A stretch of DNA of 64,000 nucleotides from Pempheris klunzingeri (taxonomy: Eukaryota; Chordata; Actinopteri; Acropomatiformes; Pempheridae): positions 14,387,288 through 14,451,287 of the forward strand of contig NC_092020.1 in assembly GCF_042242105.1 (NCBI RefSeq). The letters are read 5' to 3'. The translations under genes and the position numbers were made by a program. The notes under the pieces are model-generated. The model saw only the letters and a program-made list of their open reading frames with translations, made no database searches and was not told where the DNA came from. Shown here piece after piece: positions 1-12,000 of this stretch (positions within the stretch are counted from its first letter, which is position 1; the number at the start of each line of letters is the position of its first letter).

Positions 1-635
1 AAGCAAATGCAAAGACGGAGAGATGAAGATCAGGAAAGTTTACCTTTCATGAGAGCACTGCAAATGTTCAGACACATCTTGAAAGAAAGTGCTGTGTTGT
101 ATTGCTTTGAGCTTTTTGCATCACAACCATGTGTGCACAAAGCACTCCGACCTGTGAGAAAAGAAAGCTTCTGTATGCCTACTTTGCTGAGAAGGTGGCT
201 GTTTTCAGCACAGTTTGGGAAGAAAGTCTTGAACAGGGTTACATGAGTCAACTTGACATTTACAGATTTGATAACAGGTTTACATTGCCTTTCAAAACTG
301 GCCAGACCAGAGCAAATCTGACCATAACTGTAAATATAAAGAGTAATTCATACTGATATAATCTTTAGAGTACAGTATCTTACTTGAGGACACCTTCACA
401 TGTGGACAAAAAGTGGAAGATGTTTCTTGGCTAGTGAGGAATGGCTGGTTGCCAGGTTTTATAAAATGAACTTTAGCTAGCCGCCTGTACAGCTAGGATG
501 CAAAGCAAAACCACATCTTAGCCAATTGACAAAATATTAAACACAACCCAGAAACAAATCTTCCTTCAGACTCGGATGTGATGTGCATGTCTGTACTGAC
601 CATGAGTGGTGACAATAAACCTCTCCTCTCCACAG
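1..635 (+). other. stx3: Intron of stx3 entering the window
   Basis: No exon was recognised before the splice acceptor at 634-635. Short open frames here lack splice context and resemble no syntaxin segment. The N-terminal Habc part of the gene must lie upstream of the window. Confidence 0.6.
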
Positions 636-2734
636 ATTGTGGACTCTGGCATCTCTAAACAAGCCCTGAGTGAGATTGAAGCCAGACACAAAGACATTGT
701 CCGTCTGGAGAGTAGCATCAAGGAGCTGCACGATATGTTTGTAGACATCGCCATGCTGGTGGAGAGCCAGGTACAGTCCTCTGCATCCACCTGGCCATCA
801 TTTCATCTCATCTACTTTATTCATTTATTCACTCTTTGCATTCATTCTTAACCTTTTCCCATGGCTTTCCAAACCTGACAGTATCCGACTCATTTTCTCC
901 TGTTTTTCCCCTCTACCTGTCTCCACTGTGGTCTGACTATCAATCCACATCTGTCTCTGTTTCCTCTTTTCCAGCTCCCTGCCTTTCTTATACCTCTCTT
1001 TACTCTCCTCTGCCACCTCCATCTCATCACCCAACACCGATGGAAGCAACATGAACGCATTTAGTAAGATGCACGAGTGAAGCTCCATTGTACACTCCAG
1101 AGCAGATTCACACTAGAATGAATACAGAAACACATTGTTGATCACTCAGTCACTGTATGTATACATGTACAGAAGTCTAATCACACATTTCTTGCTGCTT
1201 GCACCATGCTTTCTGAGGGAAAAGCTTGTTTGAGGTAAGGGCCACACTCCTGCTGTTTGTTGTGTGATTAGCATAGATCTGACTGTGACTCCTTGTGGAA
1301 TAATTACTGAGGCTGTAAGACCTTCAGTTGAATTAATGGCACAAGTTTTGACTTTATAATCACCAAGACTTCAAAATATTGGTCTGTGAATTTCTATTGC
1401 ATCTGAAACCAGATATATTAAAGCCAGTGCACTATACTTTCCCTCTGTGCATTGCTCTGTATGTTAATGATTGTTGTTGTTTTTTCTTTTTTTAGGGTGA
1501 TATAGTAGACAACATAGAGCAGAATGTATCCAAGTCAGAGGACCACATAACGGTAGCGAAGGAACAGACCAAAAAAGCTGTAAGGTACCAGACCAAAGCA
1601 CGCAAGGTAATGTAATTTAGCCAAATGCTGCAACAGTCTGCTTGTGACTTCTTCCTGTTTTTCTTCCTTCCTAAACACATTATGCTTTTTGCACAGTGTG
1701 ACACATTTGAACTACACCATTTGCATACAGATCACAGTCCCTCAGCCTGCAGACACATTGCCAAACACACACACTCATCTGTTGCTCTCTGTGTGCTTCA
1801 CTCTTCGTTTCTCTCTCTTTCGCTGTTGTTTTATTTTCTCGCGTTGCACCGTGCCCCATGTTAGGGTGGGATGATTGAAAGGATTGAGAGCAACATGGAC
1901 CAGTCAGTGGGCTTTGTGGAGCGGGCTGTAGCAGACACTAAGAAAGCTGCAAAGTTCCAGCAGGAGGCTCGCCGTGTGAGTGACTACAGTTAGGAAGAGC
2001 GGTCTGGTTTCCCAAAAGCAACGGAAATAATTTTATTTTATCATCAACAATAGAACAAAGGTGTCCCTGAGATCAATGCTACCAAATTTAAATACAATCC
2101 TATGGATGCTTTTGTTTGCTTTAACAGGCAGTATGAAAATGAGAGAGAGAATCAAAAGCACTACATTGGATACCACAGGACAAAGGTCGAGTCAGTTTCA
2201 AGTTCACAAGCCTGGCCTTGTATTAGAGTAGGATTAAATAATAATCCTCAACTTTTGCACAATGCAATGTGACATAATTTGATAAGGTGTTGTGTTGTCA
2301 AGCAAATGCATGCAAGCACATGTTCATGGTAGAGTACTTTGCTGTGTTAAAGACAGCTTGCTGTGCAGTGTTTTAGCATCTAATATGTCTTCAAGCTCAT
2401 GGATCTGTTGATCAAATGGGCCGCCCCAGGTCGTATTTCACAGTGTTACCAGTTCCTACAACAGTGTGGAGTTAGTTTATGAAAAGTGGAAAGAAGTTCC
2501 TTTTTAACACAAAGATGCTTTTGGGAAACCTGCCTGACAACATGAGGACCATGCTCACCATTGAGACCCTGATCTCCACCTTGTTTCTCACCTGTGATGA
2601 CTTGTGGTGAACCCCCCTACCTGCTATGCTCCTGAGCCTCCACCACCCTGTGACCCGTGGACACCTGTGCTTTGAAAACCACTGACCTGCCCAGCGCCAA
2701 GACCCAGAGCCAAGACCGACCTCTCCCACCTTCT

Positions 2735-2773
<39 letters not shown>

Positions 2774-5700
2774 TGACGGCTTCCACACTCTTTTTTTTCT
2801 CTGTCGTCTCTCATCAACTTAACCTTAACTTTGTCTTTGTTCACAGATGGCTCATGACTGCTGCATTATTCTTTGGTTTTGTCTGTTTTTGAAGATATTG
2901 CTCATTAGCTTCAGGCTTCTACAGCTTGTGTGTAAAAAAAATAGCCTTTGTATTGACAGATTAATATAAAAACTGTTGTGCCAAGACAAAACTGGTTTAT
3001 CACAGTCAAGCAAGACTGATGCACTGAGTCGGTGTGGTTACCAAGCTACAAAGAGAATCCATGATATTTGATAGGGCCATTGTTTCCTTATACCGTACAT
3101 ATTCCCTCATACAAAACTAATACAAATACAATATAAAATACAGTGGTAGAGCCCTTAATTGTTGCGCTTATGCATCAATTAAGGATATTCTTATTGTCGC
3201 TTCGCACTGAGCTTGTCCTAATAGTACGGTATGTACTTGGTTGTTCCCAACAGAAAGTGGTGATAATAGTGGTGGTTGTGCTGGTCTTGCTGGCCTTATT
3301 AGCTCTCATTATCGGCTTGTCAGTGGGACTGAAGACAAGCTGATGAGCTATTTGAATAAGAGGAGAGCTAAGGGTGAGTAAATCTGGAGCAAATAACCTT
3401 AAAGTGCCACAATGGGTGTGGGTATGAAGCATACTGTGGGAAATGGTTTGCATGCTCTTTTCCTCAGGCCGTATGTGTGTGTGTTTATTTTCTTTCTATC
3501 CAGAGGGCTTTCTTGAGGTGTGTTTGTGTGTATTTGAAGTTCTTGGGTGTGTGTGTGTGTGTGTGTTTTTTTATCTTCTTGCCTCTGGTTACTGCTGAAC
3601 AAACAAAGCAGTGCTATTAGTGAGTTAGTAGAACACAGTTTCAGCTGGTTTTTGGTCTATGGGCTCACTTTCGTGCTCATGTTCCCCCTCATTAACGCTG
3701 TTCTCCCTTTGTCTCTGTCTCTGTATCTCCCTCTCTGCAGAAGATGATCATTATCGGTGTGGTCTGTGTTGTGGTTGTTCTCATCGTCATCACTATCATC
3801 CTCACTGAAACACTATAGCAGGACCGACATCAGTTTCAATTTCATCATCCACTCCATCTTATCCTCCATCAGCTGGCCCACCAAAGAAAGAACGGATGCT
3901 CTATGTGACTTCATATGGACATTATATTTAACCTGCAGATGCACAACTTGTCAAATTCAAAACAAAAAAAACCCCACACATACTGGGGGAAAAGATCGCA
4001 GAGACTTTTTGACCTTTGTCCAATCAGAACTGTCCTTCCTGGTCTGCAGGGGGCTGTTTGACACCCCTCTGGTGACATTTGGCTGCAAATGAGACTGAAG
4101 CTGGCGTGAGGTACATCACCTACTGAACCTCTGCACAAGAAAGGGAAAAGGGATGTGAAAAATAACTGATCATAACATCACTCCAGTGTCACTAAACATT
4201 TCACTCTTCAAAATTCAGTGCCAAGAAATCTACCTGGAAGTTTTTGTCCTCTAAGATTTCATTCAATGTCTCACCCTCGTGAAGTGCGCCCCCCCGCCTT
4301 ATCATTATTTCTTGCCTGTTATGAGCCTCGACACATTTTGAGATTGAAAAGCTAGCTACTGTATGTTCACTGTATTGGGATTTTGTTGGTTTTTGGGAGT
4401 TCCAGCACTTTCACAATTCAAAATATGTCAAAAATATATCTGTGATTAAGATCACGTGATCATGTAAATAAGAGAATTGTTGTTTTGTGTGTTGTTGATG
4501 TCTAACTCAGTTCTTTATCTTGAAGAGGACTGGTGTGCTCACTTATGATCCTTCAATTTAGAGAGCCCAGCAGTCCTGATTTTAAATGTGAAGGATGGTG
4601 TTTATGGAAATGCATTTCATGGACAGGTGGAGCTAAGATTAGCAAACAAGCAAAAAAAAAGACAGGCTAAGGGGAGAGAGGGGATGCATTCCCTGCTTAA
4701 AGATTCATCAGAGCACTGCATCACCTGAGAAGCGTGCCTGAGTATTTGTGTCTTTGCTAGCCTTTTAAAATGTTAGCCTTTTAATTATAAAGACACGATT
4801 GTCTCTGCTGTTAAAATGCTGTAAAACATAATGTTTTAATGCCAAAGGCTATGAACAGAGAGACTGCTAGTAACACTAGCTTTTTGCCCATAAATGCTAG
4901 AACAGCCTTTGTATTTATTATACTTTTTGATGACGCGTTGCTAAGAAATTCGCACATACAGGACAAAGTTTAAATGGACACTTTAATATACAGTATGGTC
5001 TTCTCGATTGGGGGCTTTTTACGAGTGTTAGATGCTTTTTTCCTGGCATGTTTAGATCTCATGCACCTCAGTAATGCAATACTGCATTAGTTTTTGCTAG
5101 GTGTGCCTAATAAATTGCCAACTGATTTTAATACCGGTTGGCCACCATCATTTCATGTGGCCTTTTTTTCTTGTCAGAGGAAACGTGTCATGCCGACAGT
5201 TTATTTAACCACAGTGCACATATAGACATCCAGCGGCTTTAATAAGACAGTTAAAGCAGGTGACTCCCGCTGTGCATATTTCAGACACCGTTTCCAATCA
5301 TAAAAGAGAAGAGCCAAGATGGTCCATTTTAATCAACAGCTATTGACCATATGTAGGAATATGAAATACAAAGACAACTTTGTAATTGTCCTGTGTATTA
5401 TGAGGGCCACCATCACTGAGAGAAGTCCAGAGCCTGAATGGTGCTTCTGCTTGTGCAGGGAGCTCTTAAAAGTGAGACCCCTGCCCTCCCCAGCTTGGGT
5501 TTTTGATCCTGCAGTCTGCTGTCTTTAGCTTCTGTCCTCAACTATTCAATCTTAATGTTCCTATTCAGCCTTATTCTTCAGCCTGCAATAAGAGGAGGAG
5601 CAACTGAAGCTGCTGTACACCGTTTTAAATTAAGATGCCAATGATTTTAAAGGAAATTAAAGATTTTATGTTTTGTAATGATTGGTTGGCTGGCGTTTCC

Positions 5701-6199
5701 TTCCCTGTCCGCCCTGCTGCACTTTGTGACTGTCAGAGTGTGAAATTTCACACTTTTTGATGACTGCATGCTATTGAAGAGCTATGTGCATGCTTTTTAT
5801 GGGATGGTGGCTGCTGTTGTCAGCAGTGTTGATACAGCTTGTTAACCACTGTGTGTGACAAAGTACAGCTTCTAAAGACTGGTGTCAAAGAGGAGGTAGG
5901 TGTGTGTTTTTTTTCTCCACCTTTCTTCTCTCTTTACACACAAACACACACACACACACACACCAACCTATGTGACCCGTTCTCCTTTTGCTCAATCATT
6001 TCCTCAATCCAGTGTGTCCATAAATGTGAATAACTGTGTTGTGTTTGTGTGTGGACTCATGAATCTAAGGCCAGTGTCTGCTGTGGTCTGACTCCTGTAC
6101 CGTTTTTGATTAATTCGACAGAAAAAGATGATGATTACACTGTGCTGTGCCATCATTGGAATCGTTGGGTTCTCCTATCTCTACAGCTTCTTCTCATAA
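636..6199 (+). CDS. stx3: Syntaxin-3, 3' part with alternative C-terminal exons (partial)
   Basis: This is a plasma-membrane Qa-SNARE that pairs with SNAP-23/25 and a VAMP to drive exocytosis. Exons seen: 636-770 (start of the SNARE helix, with [15 protein letters not shown]), 1496-1606 and 1865-1975 (two 111-bp versions of the rest of the SNARE motif), then three terminal exons, each coding a membrane anchor and a stop (3254-3343, 3741-3818, 6122-6199). All junctions fall between codons, so any SNARE exon can join any anchor exon. Syntaxin-3 is preferred over syntaxins 1 and 2 because the first anchor ends [12 protein letters not shown] as in mammalian STX3A, and because alternative SNARE and anchor exons are known for mammalian Stx3 (isoforms 3A and 3B). 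The first coding exons are outside the window. The a or b fish copy cannot be told. Confidence 0.88.
1496..1606 (+). CDS. stx3: stx3 alternative SNARE exon 'a' (STX3A type)
   Basis: The exon is open with acceptor tttttttag and donor gtaatg. It codes 37 residues beginning [18 protein letters not shown] and ending YQTKARK, the second half of the SNARE heptads. It is the same length and phase as the next exon (1865-1975), so inclusion of both would lengthen the helix abnormally; mutually exclusive use is inferred. The sequence is the more diverged of the two, as expected for the non-neuronal STX3A form. Confidence 0.85.
1865..1975 (+). CDS. stx3: stx3 alternative SNARE exon 'b' (STX3B, syntaxin-1-like type)
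   Basis: It lies 258 bp after exon 'a', with identical length (111 bp) and phase. It codes [17 protein letters not shown] and continues through [11 protein letters not shown] to EARR. The run [11 protein letters not shown] is very close to syntaxin 1 and to the retinal ribbon-synapse isoform Stx3B. Donor is gtgagt. This supports a syntaxin-1-like SNARE surface being available by alternative splicing. Confidence 0.87.
2738..2769. repeat. (CA)n microsatellite in stx3 intron
   Basis: About 15 uninterrupted CA units between the SNARE and anchor exons. The antisense Val-Cys open frame over it is an artefact. Confidence 0.95.
3254..3343 (+). CDS. stx3: stx3 terminal anchor exon A
   Basis: Acceptor cccaacag is followed by [18 protein letters not shown], then [11 protein letters not shown] and a TGA stop. 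It is a single hydrophobic span with a short basic end, matching the STX3A C terminus. It ends the protein, so its transcript must use a poly(A) site before or independent of the later anchor exons; no AATAAA was seen immediately downstream. Confidence 0.87.
   Translation, partial: KVVIIVVVVLVLLALLALIIGLSVGLKTS
3741..3818 (+). CDS. stx3: stx3 terminal anchor exon, third version
   Basis: Acceptor tctctgcag is followed by [18 protein letters not shown], then IILTETL and a TAG stop. It is in the same phase as the other two anchor exons and strongly hydrophobic. A candidate AATAAA at 5109-5114 would give a 3' UTR of about 1.3 kb. Which known isoform it matches is uncertain. Confidence 0.75.
   Translation, partial: KMIIIGVVCVVVVLIVITIILTETL
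5095..5160. repeat. Fragment of a fish interspersed repeat carrying an AATAAA
   Basis: The core aggtgtgcctaataaattg resembles the end of a repeat often written 'aggtgtacctaataaa' in fish genomes; a reversed relative lies near 49,510. Boundaries are approximate. Confidence 0.4.
6122..6199 (+). CDS. stx3: stx3 terminal anchor exon B (STX3B/syntaxin-1 type)
   Basis: Acceptor attcgacag is followed by [18 protein letters not shown], then YLYSFFS and TAA. The start KKxMIxxCC is typical of syntaxin 1 and STX3B anchors, so this exon probably pairs with the SNARE exon at 1865. A donor-like site after 6213 and an acceptor at 6302-6303 suggest a possible 3' UTR intron. Candidate AATAAA signals are at 6400, 6821 and 6952. 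Confidence 0.82.
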   Translation, partial: KKMMITLCCAIIGIVGFSYLYSFFS

Positions 6200-6959
6200 A
6201 AGCTCTTACACAGGTAAAACACCTGCATCAGCCTCTCACACTATAAAGTCTGTTCTTTCACACTACATGTTGAATTAATGCGATTATTCTGTCTTTGTTT
6301 TAGTGATTCTAGGAGAGAGGGTGTCGAGAAAAAAATATCCTGATGTCCGTTTTTTCTTTTTTTTTACCTTTAACAGTATTTAAATCTGTTTTAAAATCCA
6401 ATAAATTACAAAAAATCTACAAATTGAACCATATCAGTCCTGTGCACTTACCCTTCAGTTAACCATTTTAATTTAGATTATGTTCTTGCTGTATGAAGTG
6501 TTTTAAAAACGTGTTAGAAATGTGTAGCTTTTTCTCAGTCTGCCTGTTCACAACCAGATGGCCTAACTTGTGACTTTGAATAGTTTTGGGTAGTCATACA
6601 ATAGTCTGTCGCCTCCTGGTGGTGCACAGAGGGGATAATCATATTTAGAGAAACTATAATTATCAGGTAATTATTCACAATGATTCATTTAAACTAAGTG
6701 AAAATACATTCAAATGATTTTTGTGGTGTCTAGGCTCCAAAGGTCAATTGGAGCACATACATTTAATTATGCTCTGAACAGCTAGGTAGTGTTTTCTGAC
6801 TTGTTTGTTGTCATAATTTGAATAAATTGTGTGTGATTTTGTTGTGTGTATGCGTCTGTGCCGCTGAAGCGCTTGTACTGATGGTCTTTTCTGTAACAGC
6901 GGCTGTCACCAGCTCACTGGCTGCGTGTCAGCCCAGTAAAGCCTGTTATGTAATAAAAG

Positions 6960-8330
6960 ATTTCTGTGCGTTGTGCTGAGTGTCGGTGTGTGCTTCGTCT
7001 CTGGAGGTTTATGCATCAGCTGCTCGGCTTTTTGCGTGGAGGGATGACTGGATCTCTGCCACCAAACAACCTTTTACTCTCGGGCCATCGTCCATGTTAT
7101 CTGTCCCGTGTTTAACGTATGTGAATGTGCGACATGACATCCGTGTATGAGGAGCTTCCGTGACCTCATTTTATCCCCCATCTCGCTGTTCCTCCCAACC
7201 AGAGCCAGGCCCGGCCCATCAACACCTCCGCGGGGCGGGGTCTGCACTGGGGTGCGTTCGTTTTTATGTGCAGAGAATAAGAGGAGGCGATGAGATAAAT
7301 GTACTTATATTAATCCCCAGTAGGAAACAATTAAGCAATTAATGCAATAAGAAATAATGAAGCAATAATGGATGTATACAAATAATCAAGTGAGGCTAGT
7401 AAAGTTATTCACATTGTATCAACAGACCAGAGTGCACAAATTAAATCTACATGCAAAAGCTGCAGGTGCATATTCTGGGTGAAATGGTACATCTTACCAT
7501 AGAATATATAATAATAATAATAATATAGAAAAATATCTATCTTTATCATGCATTTATGCTGTAATTTAAATTATGTGCAATGTGAACATAATGTATACAT
7601 GAATATTGTATTAACCAATGTCTAAAGCACATTATTGATATGATATATACATATAAATTGAGCCGATTTGCATTATTAAGATAAGATAATATAATATAAG
7701 ATAAGATGGACTTCATTGATCCCCCATCGGGAGAAATTTACATGTTACAGCAGCAACAAAGGCAGGGGCAAGATTAGCAATAATAGAAAAAAATAAGCAA
7801 TAGTAGAAAAGTTATGCAGGACAAAAAGACATTACATCCATCACCTGATGATGTATGTAAAACAGCTATCAGGTAATAATATGGGAATGTAGCTTATATA
7901 TTTTCATTATTATAGATATCTATAATGAAATGTTAATATGATATATAATATATATAAATTGAGTGGATTTTTACTTTTGTTACTATTATTTATGTCCATG
8001 TATAGAAAACAGAGGTGACAGTGATAATGTGGGAATAACAATGTAGGAATAATAAATAGCAGTATGGTATTCTGCTATACACAAAGTTAGTTAGGTATGC
8101 GTAATGACTGTTTTTAACAGATGAAGTACATGTTGTAGCAAATATTACAGTACTTGTGTATATTTTGAATGCAGGGCCTAGTGGTGGTGTTTGTTTCCTA
8201 CTTGAGTGAAGTGAAGACAGCCGCCCTCCGTCCGTCTGACAGGGAAAGACAAACCGAGCCCATCTGAACATTAACATATTTAAATATAGTTTAAATAGCA
8301 CATGTTGTGTCCAATGAGGGCGGCTCTATG
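6960..8330. other. Intergenic region between stx3 and kdm2a
   Basis: No gene is supported. It is AT-rich, with an ATA/ATAATA stretch near 7505-7530, an interspersed-repeat fragment at 7676-7800 and an imperfect hairpin around 7902-7931 centred on tatagatatctata. Confidence 0.6.
7676..7800. repeat. Teleost interspersed-repeat fragment ('cttcattgatccccc' type)
   Basis: An ATAAGATA-rich start is followed by gacttcattgatcccccatc and gggagaaatttacatgttac. This wording closely resembles a repeat module scattered in many fish genomes. Family and edges were not determined. Confidence 0.5.
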
Positions 8331-8613
8331 GTAATTTGTCGGGGCTCAGGAGTAAATACGGGGGTGGGTCGTGAGCTTTTTTTTTTTTTTTTTTAGGTGT
8401 GTGTGTGTATGTGTGTGTGTGTGTTTTTTGACCAGCTGAAAATGGCGGCTCGAAGCGTCGAATCGTTCTAACTTTATCGCACAATAATAAACATAACAAT
8501 ATACACAGCTGTTATCACATAACATGGGGAGAAACTTTACAGAGAGGCCTCAGACGCTCTAGTCGGGAAACATTACTCTGACCACAACGACTAAAAGGAG
8601 TTAAAACGCAGAG
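8330..8613 (+). promoter_or_regulatory. kdm2a: kdm2a promoter and non-coding first exon
   Basis: CpG content rises here and a YY1-like element (AAAATGGCGGCT) lies at 8439-8450; such elements usually sit just downstream of vertebrate start sites. A donor (cagag then gtaatg) at 8614 ends a probable 5' UTR exon, which would join the coding exon acceptor at 9066-9067. The exact start site is not visible. GCTAGC-rich palindromes follow in the first intron (8650-8950). Confidence 0.55.
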
Positions 8614-9072
8614 GTAATGATAAAGAAGCATACAACTGCCGTACAGAGGCTAATGTCAGCTAGCTAGCTAGCTAGCGTCAACGCTAGCAGTCGACTTATG
8701 AAAGGGATTGTGAACTAAGCTAACGCTAGTTTACGCTAGCCTTTAACGACAGGTAAATAACGGTTGTTAAATGACACATTGGTTCATGGTATTCTTGGTT
8801 AACGGTCGCTGCTGCAGTCGGCACCAGTCTTCATATGGCGACGGAAGTTCAGCGTAAATGTTTGTAATTTTGTGTGTGTTGCTAACCATAGCTTGCAGGC
8901 TAAAGCGACACTGTTCGCTAACGTTAGCAGGGCTATCTAGCTAGACTCTAGTCAGATGTGTGTTTTTGTCCGACTGAATGTATAACATTATTGAAACATT
9001 TCAACACCGATGGGCCTTTTAATCGGTTTAACTTAACGCTACTCCCGAAACTTTGTGTCTCTTCTAGAGATT

Positions 9073-12000
9073 ATGGAGGATCATCATACACGGTACAGCA
9101 AACGCCTGGTAAGCATCTAAACTAAACTATTAGCTCTCCGTAGCACCTGTTTTATGTTAACAACGCTATTGTTGTGTGTTTTTATTTTATCCAAGTTGTG
9201 TGTGTGTTGTTAGTCCTAATAATGTAATATATTAAAGTCCTTATGTGAATAAAAATCATAGTATGTGACTGCAGTGGCCCACTATCTCCTGGCACATTGT
9301 GTCATGGCAGTGGTCCCCTCTGTTTTTGTGTACCACCACAATAACGGTAATGAACCTGTCCAAGAGAGTTTGGGTTCAACAAAAGGTCAAGTTCACTGTT
9401 TAACCTCACTGCATCTCTGCCATGATCTTGCTTCACCTCCTCACAATCCAAATAATTAACTTAAAGCTTAAAAACTTTCCAGTGTGTACTATTATAAATA
9501 TTGTTGGCACTGGTGGTTGGGAGGGATGAGATCAGAGAATAAATTAATTGAAATTTATGTAGTTAATGTCTTTTTCAGCTATTGTTGATAGGTTTGGAGA
9601 GCATGTCTAGGCTTGGTGAACACACCAAAACTTAGTGAAAATCGGCCAGTATGTAATTGTAATTCGTTGATTCCCTTTGTTGTTTGTATTAGTTTATGTG
9701 GAAACAACAGTGTGGGTTTCTTAGATATTATGAAATATTTTTAGTTGTAAATTAATAGCTGCTGTCCAGCATTCAGTTATGAAAGTGAGGTGCATCAGAG
9801 TTTAGACAATACCACATTTGTAGTAAAGGGATGGGGGTGGGGAGATCTGAGAGCGGGGTGTTGTGCTTGATCCATCTGTCTAGCCAAGCAGTTCTGCATA
9901 GGATGAATGGCAGGAGGGGAGTAAAAAGGGGGGGCAATGTGTGGAAGATTAACCCCTGCTATTGTAATGCTGTATTGTTTGGTGCCCACATGAACTAATT
10001 TGGTAGCTAGCTGGCTGATTGATAAGCTTGGATTCTTTTTATTGTCATTTAATCTTTGTCTTGATTGAAAGAATTAATTTTGTCAACTAAAGGCATTTTT
10101 AGATCCTTTTCACCACTGAGATATAAAGGACAGCTCCCTTCGGTGTTGCCTCATGTCTAAGTAATTAGACTCCAGTGACATTTTAAAAATACATTAAGGG
10201 ACATTATTAATGAAGGGTTCATGGATTTTTGTGTCCAATGAGCTTGTTTTTGTTTGTGATGATTTTTCTCGACAGGGAGAGTGTAGTGAAACATCAAGTT
10301 TATCTCTCAAGTCTTTTTTTATTATGTAACTTTTTACATATGTGATCTGGACATCAGTCTGCCTGGTAGGCTACTATAACCCAGCTGTGTCATAGCCCTG
10401 AAATATCTCCAGGGCAGTAAAACGTCCCATGTTTTTCACTGCCAGTAATTTCAGCCTGCTCCTCCTGTCCTTTTGCTGTTGCTCACTAACCATCATATTG
10501 ACCATGTCTGATGTGGAGGTTAACAGACACCCTCTTTTGTCCTCAGCGTACTGGTACACGGCGCCGCTACCAAGACGATGGAATCTCAGATGATGAAATC
10601 GAAGGGAAACGAATGTTCGACTTGGATGAAAAGTTGCAGTGCGTCAGGTTTAACTCTGACTTGATCAAACACATGGAGGGTAAAGGTGAGAGGTTCCAAC
10701 AAGTACACTGAAACACAATATAGTATTATAATTCTTAGAAAAACATACCTGTACATAATGCCTTATAAAAGTAATTAAGGCTAGCTGTTTGATGTGTGCG
10801 CTGCTTTTGTTTTTTGGTGACTGTCACCGTGTCTGTTTCCTTTTTAGATTTCACATTTGAATACATCCAGAGAGAAGGGCTCAGGGACCCCATTATCTTT
10901 GAGACAGCTGATGGCCTTGGCATACAGTAAGTCAGAGATTGCTCTTTATTTTTTTTTTGTTGTTTAGTTGCTAATAATTTCAAACCAAATGTGAATAAAC
11001 CTGTTTGAGTGTGTGTCTGGAGGGGAAAAAAATGTAAAAGAAACAACAAGGAATCGCTTTTCTCTCTTGCAGAATGCCAGACTCTGATTTCAGTGTGAGT
11101 GATGTCAAGTTGTTTGTTGGTAAGTTCATGTTTTCTGCCCTCTCAAGAGTTTATTGCTTTACTGTTAAAACTGATAAAACATCCAGGTCAATACATGGAA
11201 CGATATTACCGTATTGCATAAATATTGTTTTAAGTGAATATGCTGGCTGATAAGTATCAGGAAATTGCAGGAGGGAAATGTTAAATTAGGTCTGAGGTAA
11301 TTTAGGAACAGTTACAAGATGACATAGTTTATCCACCAGGGAGTCTGGCTATATTTGCTGGGCGTGTTAATCAGAAATAATACTTATTAGACACAATGAG
11401 TATTCAGTATATTTTAAGACAATGGCTTTGGGTTTAATTATTTTTGTCTCAGTTATTGAACCTCTTTTAATTCTCTTATAGGCAGTCGACGCATTGTAGA
11501 TGTGATGGACGTGAACACCCAGAAGGGAATCGAGATGTCAATGGCTCAGTGGCGACGCTACTATGAGACGCCGCCATCAGAAAGGGAGAAACTCTACAAT
11601 GTCATCAGCCTGGAGTTCAGCCACACCAGACTGGAGAATCTGGTCAAACGACCGGCTTCTGTGAGTGCACACGCTATTTTACACCTCAGAGTTTTTAACA
11701 AACCAAAGGTGCACATTGATAATGCAGTTTTAGAACTCTTACTGACTCATACCCATGAGCCACAAAAAGCTCAACATCAAGAAAATCACATTTAATACAG
11801 TGAAGAAAGACAAGCTAGCAAATAATTTGTCTGCTGCTTTGGTGGCTACAGAGCTTTGACTAGGTCCCAGAGTCATAAAATAATAAATTTATATACAGAC
11901 GGTGGTGTCAGTCATTAGCAACAGAGTTTGGTACATCAGTTTGAATGTATGTTTTACACCATTTCCTCTTCTCTTCCTCTTATCCAGGTGGATCTTATTG

